Source of the DNA: an uncultured Bacteroidia bacterium
GTDB lineage: Bacteria > Bacteroidota > Bacteroidia > Bacteroidales > UBA932
DNA: 64,000 bases
Assembly: GCA_902781705.1 (NCBI GenBank)
Contig: CACZKE010000002.1
Location: 1 to 64,000, forward strand
Direction: 5' to 3'
The notes beneath the pieces were generated by a model. That model saw nothing but the letters and a program-made list of their open reading frames with translations. It did no database searches and had not been told where the DNA came from. The translations under genes and the position numbers were made by a program. Below are positions 7,594-15,158 of this stretch, one piece after another (the first letter of the stretch is position 1; each line of letters begins with the position of its first letter).

Positions 7594-8642
7594 TAATCCT
7601 CCACGTTGTAGGACGTGAGGATGTCCATGTGCATGAAGTGATCCTTGCGCGGAGGAAGTTTTCCGAGGATGGCGTACTCCGCCAGGGTCTGGATCGCGAG
7701 GTTCACCTGTTCGTCCGGCCGCTGGCCGATGAGGACGGAAACCGTCCCGTTGCGCAGGGCGTCCATGTTGGCCTTCAGGTTGTCGAAGCCGACGACGCGG
7801 CGCTGCGGGTCCGGATGGGCCTGGAGGTAGGGGACTGCGAGGTGTATCCGGGAATTGAACATCACTACGTGATGGACGTCCGGATGCGTCTGGAAATAAG
7901 TGGATAACGCCGCTTCGGTTTCTTCGGGGGCGTTCGGGTCGATGAAGACGTTGTCGATCCGGCACTCCGGGTAATTCTCCATCATGTAGTCCAGGAAACC
8001 GGCACGGCGGTTCACGGTCGGGTCCGACTGGGAGAAGCGGTCGCGGCGGACGCGGATGATCAGGACCGAAGGGACGTCGCGTCCCCCAGTGAGTTGGTCC
8101 GCGCACAAGTAGCCGCTCTTGTACAGCGGCATGCCGAAATAGGCTAGGTAGCCGTTCGTGTCGGGTTTCGAGTCGATGAAACAGTAGGGGATTCCCCGCT
8201 GCGTGAGTTCCTCGGTCAAGGATTCCGTCTCTCCCTGGAACATCGGGGCCAGGACCACGCCGGAAGGCCTGGCTTCCAGCATCTTCCCGGCGACTTTCCG
8301 GAAGGAGTCGATGTCGTACTGGTCGTACTCGAAATGGACGATGTCCACGCCCACGGTCGTGACGGAGGCGGCCGCCTTGTCGATGCCTGAGGCCGCCAGT
8401 TCCCAGAAGGAACCGTTTTCATGAGCGGGGATGAGGACGGCGATGAGGCGCTTCCCGCCCTTGGCCAGGAGGGAGGCGAACACGTTGGGTTCGTAACCGA
8501 GTTCCTGGATGGCCTCCATGACTTTCGCGTAACTCTTCTTGGAAACTTCGCCGCGGTTGTGCAGGACGCGGTCCACCGTGCCTTTGGATAGGCCGGTGCG
8601 GCGGGCGATGTCCATGATCGTGATTTTCTCGGTGGCTGCCAT
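7590..8642 (-). CDS. LacI-family transcriptional regulator
   Basis: The product is 350 aa. The helix-turn-helix is ITIMDIARRTGLSKGTVDRV, followed by a sugar-binding-protein-like sensor domain (KRLIAVLIPAHENGSFWE onward). I place the start at 8642 (MAATEKITIMD), because the frame upstream of it contains the promoter and operator. The SKGTVDRVLHNRGEVS form resembles the LacI-type regulators that use a substrate-binding domain close to periplasmic ribose-binding protein. It diverges from the large pectin operon and converges with GH43-CE15, so it is the best candidate for the local pectin-responsive repressor. Confidence 0.88.
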   Translation of the reverse strand: MAATEKITIMDIARRTGLSKGTVDRVLHNRGEVSKKSYAKVMEAIQELGYEPNVFASLLAKGGKRLIAVLIPAHENGSFWELAASGIDKAAASVTTVGVDIVHFEYDQYDIDSFRKVAGKMLEARPSGVVLAPMFQGETESLTEELTQRGIPYCFIDSKPDTNGYLAYFGMPLYKSGYLCADQLTGGRDVPSVLIIRVRRDRFSQSDPTVNRRAGFLDYMMENYPECRIDNVFIDPNAPEETEAALSTYFQTHPDVHHVVMFNSRIHLAVPYLQAHPDPQRRVVGFDNLKANMDALRNGTVSVLIGQRPDEQVNLAIQTLAEYAILGKLPPRKDHFMHMDILTSYNVEDY

Positions 8643-8659
8643 AAGCGGATTGGTCAGTG

Positions 8660-8690
8660 CAAATCTACGAAAAACAAAATCGGTTTGCAA
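8660..8690 (-). promoter_or_regulatory. Promoter of the second LacI-type regulator
   Basis: Read on the minus strand, TTG (8688-8690), a 20-nt spacer and TAGATTTG (8660-8667) form a full -33/-7 promoter 17 nt before the start at 8642. Confidence 0.7.
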
Positions 8691-8699
8691 GCGTTTTCC
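8686..8699. promoter_or_regulatory. LacI-type operator covering the -33 box
   Basis: The minus strand reads GGAAAACGCTTGCA, a one-mismatch fit to TGnAAnCGnTTnCA. It overlaps the -33 TTG of the lacI promoter, as at the first regulator (1455-1468). Confidence 0.55.
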
Positions 8700-8712
8700 G
8701 AAAAATCGTGCG

Positions 8713-8780
8713 CGGTAACGGAGCCCCTCCATGCGCTCAACATAAAATGTTGAAAATACTTTCCGTTACCGTACACGGAA
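8713..8780. promoter_or_regulatory. Dyads in the divergent regulator-GH28 intergenic region
   Basis: Three symmetric motifs lie upstream of the pectin operon. The first is an inverted pair of TCCGTTACCG, at 8713-8722 (minus) and 8762-8771 (plus). Between them is a perfect 7-bp dyad with 3-nt spacer, TCAACATAAAATGTTGA, at 8737-8753. TTCCGT-N8-ACGGAA at 8761-8780 overlaps the second copy. They are candidate binding sites for the divergent LacI-type protein or another regulator. Confidence 0.5.
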
Positions 8781-8795
8781 TTCAAAAAAGATTCC

Positions 8796-8803
8796 TATAT
8801 TTG
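8796..8803 (+). promoter_or_regulatory. -7 promoter element of the pectin operon
   Basis: TATATTTG matches TAnnTTTG and is 33 nt upstream of the GH28 start. No TTG lies at the expected -33 position, which would fit an activator-dependent or tightly regulated promoter. Confidence 0.6.
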
Positions 8804-8836
8804 CGAACTGACACTGACAACTATTGACCGGTCCCG

Positions 8837-10300
8837 ATGAATAAACTTACCGCCATCTTCGCTGGAATCGCCCTTGCAGCCGCCTGTACGGGTGGAAACG
8901 GCTATGAATTCGACACCCTTTACGAGGGCCTGCCCTTCGAGATGCCCCGGGTGGAGCGTCCGTCCATCCCCGCCCGTTCGGTCGTCCTGACCGATTTCGG
9001 GGGAGTGGGAGACGGCGTCGCCATGAACACGCAGGCCTTTGCCGATGCCATCGCTTCCCTGGAGAAGCAGGGCGGCGGCAAACTGGTCGTCCCCAAGGGC
9101 ATCTGGCGCACCGGTCCCATCGAACTCAAGAGCCACATCGAACTGAACGTGGTGAAGGACGCCGTCATCGTCTTCGATCCCGACCAGGACCTGTATCCCA
9201 TCATCGACACGAATTTCGAGGGACTGGATGTCCGGCGCTGCCTGTCCCCGCTGAACGCCACCGGTGCGCATGACATTGCCGTCACCGGCGGCGGCATCAT
9301 CGACGGCAGCGGCGAATTCTGGCGGGAGGTCAAGCACCGGAAGGTCTCCGAGGACCAGTGGAAGACCATCCTGAAGCGGGGCGGTTATGTCCCGGAGGAC
9401 GGTTCCGTCTGGTATCCGGACGAGGGGTATGCGAAGGCCCGTGCCACCGCCGGTTCCCTCAACTATCCGGACCCGTCCCTGGACGAGCAGGAAATCAAGA
9501 CCTTCCTCCGTCCGGTCATGGTCTCGTTCCGGGAGTGCGAGCGTGTCCTCCTCAAGGACTGCACCTTCCAGAACTCCCCGTGCTGGAACCTGCATCCGCT
9601 GTACTGCAAGGATGTTATCATCAAGGACATTACCGTCCGAAACCCGCACTATTCCGCTAATGGCGACGGCATCGACATCGACGCCTGCGAGAACGTGATC
9701 CTCACCGGCTCCTCTTTCGACGTGGGGGACGACGCCATCTGCATCAAGTCCGGCAAGGACGCCGACGGCCGGCGTCATGCCCGGAAGTGCCGGAACCTCA
9801 TCATCTCCGACTGCACGGTCTATCACGGCCACGGCGGTTTCGTCATCGGCAGCGAGATGTCCGGCGGGGTGGAGAACATCCGCGTGACGGGCTGCCGCTT
9901 CATCGGCACGGACGTGGGCCTGCGTTTCAAGAGCACCCGCGGCCGCGGCGGCCTGGTGAAGGATATCTGGTGCGACCATATCTACATGAAGGACATCGTC
10001 ACCTATGGCGTCGTCTTCAATCTCTATTACGACGGTGTCGCCGCCACCGAGGCGGGGAAGGACGGCAAGTCCGATGTCCAGCCGGTCGACGAGACCACGC
10101 CGGAATTCCGTGACTGCCACTTCTCGGACATCGTGTGCGCCGGTGCGCAGCAGGCGGTCTTCGTGAACGGCCTGCCCGAAATGCCGGTGCGGAACCTCAC
10201 CTTCAAGAACAGCGTCTTCACTGCCACGAAGGGTGTCGAAACCAACTATTATGAGAACGTCACGTTCGAGAATGTAACCGTTAACGGCATTGAATTATGA
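8837..10300 (+). CDS. GH28 polygalacturonase-family hydrolase
   Basis: The product is 487 aa with a lipoprotein signal (LAAACTGG). It is a right-handed beta-helix enzyme that hydrolyses alpha-galacturonosyl or related bonds in pectin. The GH28 catalytic set is visible: NGDGIDID (about residue 275), VGDDAICIKSG (about 297), HGGFVIGSE (about 332) and RFKSTRGRGG. The bacterial lengths and lipoprotein form fit an exo-acting, cell-surface or periplasmic enzyme, but the exact bond is not readable. It is first in the pectin operon, and its stop overlaps the next start (ATGA). Confidence 0.9.
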   Translation: MNKLTAIFAGIALAAACTGGNGYEFDTLYEGLPFEMPRVERPSIPARSVVLTDFGGVGDGVAMNTQAFADAIASLEKQGGGKLVVPKGIWRTGPIELKSHIELNVVKDAVIVFDPDQDLYPIIDTNFEGLDVRRCLSPLNATGAHDIAVTGGGIIDGSGEFWREVKHRKVSEDQWKTILKRGGYVPEDGSVWYPDEGYAKARATAGSLNYPDPSLDEQEIKTFLRPVMVSFRECERVLLKDCTFQNSPCWNLHPLYCKDVIIKDITVRNPHYSANGDGIDIDACENVILTGSSFDVGDDAICIKSGKDADGRRHARKCRNLIISDCTVYHGHGGFVIGSEMSGGVENIRVTGCRFIGTDVGLRFKSTRGRGGLVKDIWCDHIYMKDIVTYGVVFNLYYDGVAATEAGKDGKSDVQPVDETTPEFRDCHFSDIVCAGAQQAVFVNGLPEMPVRNLTFKNSVFTATKGVETNYYENVTFENVTVNGIEL

Positions 10301-12072
10301 TAGATTTCTCCACTTCGCTTCGCTCCGGTCGAAATGACAAAGGCTTGATTGCGCTTCGCTCCGGTCGAAATGACAGGGGATTGTCATTCCGAGCTTGTCG
10401 AGGAATCTGCTTCCTCTTCAGTATCTGGCTCGTGGCCAGTTCCTTCACGACCATTCACCTGATGGGCGATTCCACGATGGCGAACAAGGACCTGTCCGAC
10501 GGGAAGCCCGAGCGCGGCTGGGGCATGATGTTCCCGAATTTCGTGGACAGCACGCTGCATGTGGTCAATTATGCGCAGAACGGCCGCAGCACGAAGAGTT
10601 TCATCGACAAGGGTCTCTGGGACAAGGTGTATAATGCCTTGCAGCCCGGGGACTATGTCTTTATCGAGTTCGGCCACAATGATGCGAAGGCCGACGATCC
10701 CGAGCGCTACGCCGCTCCCTTCGGCGCCTACCAGGACAATCTCCGCACCTTCATCCGCGGGGCCCGTGAGAAGGGCGCTACACCGATCCTCCTGACGCCG
10801 GTGGCCCGCCGCTGGTTCAAGGAAGGCAAGCTGGACCGGAACTGCCACACGGACTATCCCGCTGCGATGAAGCAGGTGGCCGACGAGATGGGCGTCACCC
10901 TGCTGGATATCACGACGCCCACGCTGGACTGGATCGAGTCCCTGGGCGACGAGGCTTCCGCCCCGTATTTCATGAACCTTCCGGCCGGCAAGTACGCCTG
11001 TGCCCCTGAGGGAAAGACCGACAACACCCATACCGTGGCCGCCGGCGCCCGCAAGGTGACGGAAATCGTCTGCGAGGCCCTGAAAAAGCAGGTCCCGACC
11101 ATCGGCGACCACCTGGTCCGGTACGATATCGTCGTGGACCGGAACGGTTTCGGCGACTACATGACCGTGCAGGAAGCCATCGACGCGGTGCCGAACTACA
11201 GCCATGAGAAGATAACGACCATCCTGATCAAGGCCGGCACTTACAAAGAGTGCATCGACATTCCCCATACCAAGTTCCGGATGAAGATTTCCGGGCAGGG
11301 TGCGGACAAGACCATCCTGACCTACGACCGCTATGCGAAGCAGGTCTGGCCCGGCAGCGGTTTCCCGGTGGGAACCTCCGGCAGCGCCAGCATCTACATC
11401 CACTCCAGTTACGTGACCTTCGAGGACATCACCTTCGAGAACACGGCGGGAGAGGGGAAGGAAATCGGCCAGGCCGTGGCCGTCTTCACCGACGGCGACT
11501 TCCTGTTCTTCCACCGCTGCCGCTTCATCGGCAACCAGGACACCCTCTATACCTATGGCCGTTTCGGAAAGGAAGGCGGTATCAAGCGCAACTATTTCCT
11601 GGACTGCTACATCGAGGGAACGACCGACTTCATCTTCGGCCCCAGCATCGCCTATTTCGAGAACTGCCACATCCACAGCAAGAAGAACAGTTATGTGACG
11701 GCGGCTTCCACCCTTCCGGGGCAGAAGTACGGCTATGTGTTCAAAAACTGCCGGCTTACGGCCGATCCCGGCATCGACAAGTGCTACCTGGGACGTCCCT
11801 GGGGCGCCTATGCGAAGACGGTCTTCATCGGCTGCGAACTGGGTAGCCATATCGTGGCGGACGGTTGGCACGACTGGGAGAAGGAAGGGAAACCCAATAC
11901 CAAGAAGAATTCCTATTACGCTGAGTATCAGAATGTCGGACCCGGCGCCCGGGGACCCCGCGTGAAATGGGCCCATACCCTTACCGCGAAACAGGCCGCC
12001 GAGTATTCCTTCGAGAAAGTGATGTATCAGGCGGAGGACGGCATCCGCTGGAACCCTTACGACAACCGCTGA
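10297..12072 (+). CDS. CE12-CE8 pectin acetylesterase / methylesterase fusion
   Basis: The open frame is 591 aa. An SGNH esterase domain of the CE12 rhamnogalacturonan acetylesterase type spans about residues 52-270 (MGDSTM, EFGHND, DNTHTVAAGA). A CE8 pectin methylesterase beta-helix follows (GNQDTLYT, DFIFGPS, LGRPWGAY). It removes acetyl and methyl esters so lyases and GH28 can act. The first 37 or so codons are REP-like repeat sequence, and a hydrophobic run CFLFSIWLVASSF follows. The ATG at 10297 overlaps the GH28 stop. An in-frame TTG at 10381 would give a more normal signal peptide, so the true start is unsure. Confidence 0.87.
   Translation: MIDFSTSLRSGRNDKGLIALRSGRNDRGLSFRACRGICFLFSIWLVASSFTTIHLMGDSTMANKDLSDGKPERGWGMMFPNFVDSTLHVVNYAQNGRSTKSFIDKGLWDKVYNALQPGDYVFIEFGHNDAKADDPERYAAPFGAYQDNLRTFIRGAREKGATPILLTPVARRWFKEGKLDRNCHTDYPAAMKQVADEMGVTLLDITTPTLDWIESLGDEASAPYFMNLPAGKYACAPEGKTDNTHTVAAGARKVTEIVCEALKKQVPTIGDHLVRYDIVVDRNGFGDYMTVQEAIDAVPNYSHEKITTILIKAGTYKECIDIPHTKFRMKISGQGADKTILTYDRYAKQVWPGSGFPVGTSGSASIYIHSSYVTFEDITFENTAGEGKEIGQAVAVFTDGDFLFFHRCRFIGNQDTLYTYGRFGKEGGIKRNYFLDCYIEGTTDFIFGPSIAYFENCHIHSKKNSYVTAASTLPGQKYGYVFKNCRLTADPGIDKCYLGRPWGAYAKTVFIGCELGSHIVADGWHDWEKEGKPNTKKNSYYAEYQNVGPGARGPRVKWAHTLTAKQAAEYSFEKVMYQAEDGIRWNPYDNR
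10302..10408 (+). repeat. REP-like element at the 5' end of the CE12-CE8 gene
   Basis: Starts AGATTTCTCCACTTCGC, contains two GGTCGAAATGACA ends 36 nt apart (aatgaca at 10333 and 10369), then the inverted unit TTGTCATTCCGAGC...GAATCT. It begins four bases after the GH28 stop and replaces the expected signal-peptide region of the downstream gene. Confidence 0.87.
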
Positions 12073-13244
12073 TGAAAAAGACCGTACTCCTCCTCGCACT
12101 TTGCGGCCTGGCCGCCTGTGCGCCCGCCCCGCAGCAGGAACCGCTCTCCGTCCGGATGGTCCGGTCCGAGATCAAGCGGGCTCCGGAGGCTACTTTCCTG
12201 GACGGCCAGGAGGGTGGCTACAAGTGGAATTATACGACCGGCCTGGAACTCCGCAGTTTCCTGGACGTTTCCCGTGCCTATGCCATTCCGGAATTCGACG
12301 CGTATGTGCGCGCCTGGTATGACGGGGTCCTGGACGGGGACGGGAACATCGGCGGCAAGTACGACCGGGAAAAGTTCAACCTGGACCACATCTGTCCGGC
12401 CCGGACGCTGATTACCCTGAATCAGTCCACTCCCGATCCGCGGTATGCCGCTGCGGTCGAAACGGCCCGCGGACAACTCAGGGAGCAGCCCCGGACCCAG
12501 GCCGGCGCCTTCTGGCACAAGAAGGTCTATCCCGGCCAGGTATGGCTGGACGGCCTGTACATGGCCGAGCCTTTCTACGCCGCCTATGCCTCCGCCAACC
12601 ATGAAGATTCGGCCTTCGACGACATCGCCCTCCAGTTCAGGGTGGCGGCGGAGAAGACCTTTGACCCCGCGACCGGCCTCTGGCGCCATGCATGGGACGA
12701 GACGAAGTCCATGTTCTGGGCCGATCCCGTGACCGGCCAGTCCGCCCATGCCTGGGGCCGCGCCCTGGGCTGGTACACGATGGCCCTCACCGAGGTCCTG
12801 CCGTTCTTCCCGGAAGACCATCCCGGAAAACCTGAACTCCAGGGTATCCTGGAACAGATCCTCGCCACGCTTCCGAAATATGCCGATCCCGAGACCGGGA
12901 TGTGGTACCAGGTGCTCGACTGTCCCGGCCGGGAAGGAAACTACCTGGAGTCCACCTGTTCCGCGATGTTTACCTATGCGTACCTGAAGGCCGCCCGGAT
13001 GGGCTGGGCCGTTCCGGAATCCGTGGACCCGCGCGCCCTGTATGATTCCCTCGTGAAGACCTTCATCCGCGAGGACGCGGACGGCACCCTGAACCTGACG
13101 CAGTGCTGCGCCGTTGCCGGCCTCGGCGGCAAGGAGAACCGCAGCGGCACCTTCGAGTATTATATCCACGAAAAGATCATCGAGAACGACCCCAAGGGCG
13201 TCGGCCCCTTCATCTGGGCGTCGCTTGAATACGAACAGCTATGA
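12072..13244 (+). CDS. GH105 unsaturated rhamnogalacturonyl/galacturonyl hydrolase
   Basis: The product is 390 aa, a lipoprotein (LCGLAAC) with an (alpha/alpha)6 barrel. It hydrolyses the unsaturated uronic acid that lyases leave at the non-reducing end. The YteR-like motif WLDGLYMAEPFY carries the catalytic Asp, and HAWGRALGWY is the second family marker. I start it at 12072 (MKKTVLLLAL); the open frame extends upstream but lacks a signal there. It overlaps the CE12-CE8 stop by one base (TGATG) and the PL1 start by four, so these enzymes are translated as a coupled set. Confidence 0.9.
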   Translation: MKKTVLLLALCGLAACAPAPQQEPLSVRMVRSEIKRAPEATFLDGQEGGYKWNYTTGLELRSFLDVSRAYAIPEFDAYVRAWYDGVLDGDGNIGGKYDREKFNLDHICPARTLITLNQSTPDPRYAAAVETARGQLREQPRTQAGAFWHKKVYPGQVWLDGLYMAEPFYAAYASANHEDSAFDDIALQFRVAAEKTFDPATGLWRHAWDETKSMFWADPVTGQSAHAWGRALGWYTMALTEVLPFFPEDHPGKPELQGILEQILATLPKYADPETGMWYQVLDCPGREGNYLESTCSAMFTYAYLKAARMGWAVPESVDPRALYDSLVKTFIREDADGTLNLTQCCAVAGLGGKENRSGTFEYYIHEKIIENDPKGVGPFIWASLEYEQL

Positions 13245-15121
13245 GAAAAGAACTGACCCTCCTGGCCCTTGCCGGCCTTTTCCTGGTCTCCTGCGGCGGT
13301 GAGAAGGACGATCCGGTGGATCCGACGCCCACGGTGACGGCCCCGTCCGCCCCCGCGAACCTGAAACTGCACAAGGCCACGGAAACCAGCCTCCAGTTCC
13401 AGTGGGACAACGTGACGGGCGCGACTTCCTATGCCTGGGAACTCCAGAAGGACGGCACCAAGGTGAAGGAAGGAACCAGCGGCACCCGCAACACCACGAT
13501 CAATGACCTGACCAAGGCGACGGACTACAAGTTCGGCGTGAAGGCGGTCAATGCCGGCGGCGCCTCGTCCGTGACCTGGCTCGATGCCCGGACGGAAGGA
13601 ACCGAGGATCCCGTCGGGCCTACACCCACCCCTTCCGAGCAGTATTATGCCGATTTCTCCATCCCCGAAGTGGAGGAGGACGGTCTCGCGCGCGCCTTCC
13701 CGGGCGCCGAGGGCGGGGGCATGTACACGACCGGCGGCCGCGGCGGCCAGGTGCTGCACGTGACCACTTTGCAGGACACCGGTTCGGAAGGCTCGCTGCG
13801 CTGGGCCGTGAACCAGAGCGGGGCCCGCACCGTCGTCTTCGACGTCGCCGGCATCATCGAGCTCCAGTCCGACCTCAAGATTTCCAAGGGCGACCTCACC
13901 ATCGCGGGCCAGACGGCTCCGGGCGACGGCATCTGCCTGAAGAACTATACGGTGAACCTGCAGGCTTCCAACGTCATCATCCGGTTCGTCCGTTTCCGCC
14001 TGGGCGACGAGGCTCCGTGGTCGGATGCCGACATCGCGGCCGGCAAGGCCGACGGCGAGGACTGCATCTGGGGCCGTTACCTGGATAACGTGATCCTGGA
14101 CCACTGCTCCATGAGTTGGAGCGTGGACGAGGCGGCTTCCTTCTATGGCAACGAGAACTTCACCCTCCAGTGGTGTCTGATCGCCGAGTCCATGAAGAAC
14201 TGCAAGCTTCACACGAAGGGAAATCACGGCTATGGCGGCCTCTGGGGCGGCAAGAACGCCTCCTTCCACCACAACATCCTGGCCCACCACGACAGCCGCA
14301 ACGCCCGTATCGACCATCCGCACATCTATGAGAATCACAAGAATCCGGCCCGGCGCGGGAATGTGGACCTGCGGAACAACGTCATCTACAACTGGGGCGA
14401 CAACAGCACCTACGGCGGCGAAGGCGGTCACTTCAATCTGGTGAACAACTACTACAAGAAGGGCCCTTCCTCCAAGGACCGCAAGTATTTTGTCGATGCC
14501 TACGGCGTCTATACCAGCAAGTGCTCCTCCTGCAACGCCTCCAACATCGACGACGGCTATCCGGAACTGTATCTCGCCGGCAATGTCTACGCCCAGTACG
14601 CCGACATGGCCAACGGTCCCGCCGGCATCTACTGGCACAACTCCAGCGGTCACGACCATTATAACGAGACCGCTTCCGCCCCGCTCGTGCTGACCGGAAA
14701 GGACGGCGCTGCGGCCTACACCACCACCCATACGGCCGAGAAGGCCCTGGATGCGGCCTGCACCTACGCCGGCGCTTCGCTTGTCAAGGATGCCGTGGAT
14801 ACCCGCATCAGCAAGGACGTGAAGGACGGGACCGGTTCCCTCATCAACGACATCGCTGACGTGAAGTCCAAGTACGGCAGCGCCTGGCCGGCCTATACGG
14901 CGACCGACGAGCAGAAGTCCAAGGTTGCGGACGGCGACGGGGACGGCATGCCCGACTGGTTCGAGGAGAAGTACGGCCTCGGAAAGTCCGACAAGAACGA
15001 CGGTTCGCTCATCACCCTGGACAAGAACGGCCGTTACACGAACCTGGAGATGTACCTGCACTACCTGGTGAAGGACATCGTCGCTGCGCAGAATGCGGGC
15101 GGAACCTATACGAAATTATAA
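13241..15121 (+). CDS. PL1 pectate lyase with an N-terminal FN3 domain
   Basis: The product is 626 aa, a lipoprotein (LFLVSC). A Pro/Thr linker leads to a fibronectin type III domain at about residues 38-125. The PL1 beta-helix follows from about residue 148 (RAFPGAEGGGMYTTGGRGG), with DHCSMSWSVDE and HHNILAHHDSRNARI as landmarks. The product cuts polygalacturonate by beta-elimination and needs calcium. Near the C-terminus, DGDGDGMPDWFEEKYGL looks like a calcium-binding thrombospondin type 3 or EF-like loop. Its unsaturated products are the substrate of GH105 immediately upstream. The start overlaps the GH105 stop (ATGA). Confidence 0.9.
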   Translation: MRKELTLLALAGLFLVSCGGEKDDPVDPTPTVTAPSAPANLKLHKATETSLQFQWDNVTGATSYAWELQKDGTKVKEGTSGTRNTTINDLTKATDYKFGVKAVNAGGASSVTWLDARTEGTEDPVGPTPTPSEQYYADFSIPEVEEDGLARAFPGAEGGGMYTTGGRGGQVLHVTTLQDTGSEGSLRWAVNQSGARTVVFDVAGIIELQSDLKISKGDLTIAGQTAPGDGICLKNYTVNLQASNVIIRFVRFRLGDEAPWSDADIAAGKADGEDCIWGRYLDNVILDHCSMSWSVDEAASFYGNENFTLQWCLIAESMKNCKLHTKGNHGYGGLWGGKNASFHHNILAHHDSRNARIDHPHIYENHKNPARRGNVDLRNNVIYNWGDNSTYGGEGGHFNLVNNYYKKGPSSKDRKYFVDAYGVYTSKCSSCNASNIDDGYPELYLAGNVYAQYADMANGPAGIYWHNSSGHDHYNETASAPLVLTGKDGAAAYTTTHTAEKALDAACTYAGASLVKDAVDTRISKDVKDGTGSLINDIADVKSKYGSAWPAYTATDEQKSKVADGDGDGMPDWFEEKYGLGKSDKNDGSLITLDKNGRYTNLEMYLHYLVKDIVAAQNAGGTYTKL

Positions 15122-15158
15122 TTCCAATAATCAATAACCAACTTAAAATCAACCATTC

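Noticed and set aside
5800-8106. A long minus-strand frame across the CE15 region and the LacI gene
   Set aside because: It is antisense to a clear CE15 domain and in another frame from the LacI gene; the Arg/Pro-rich sequence has no family features.
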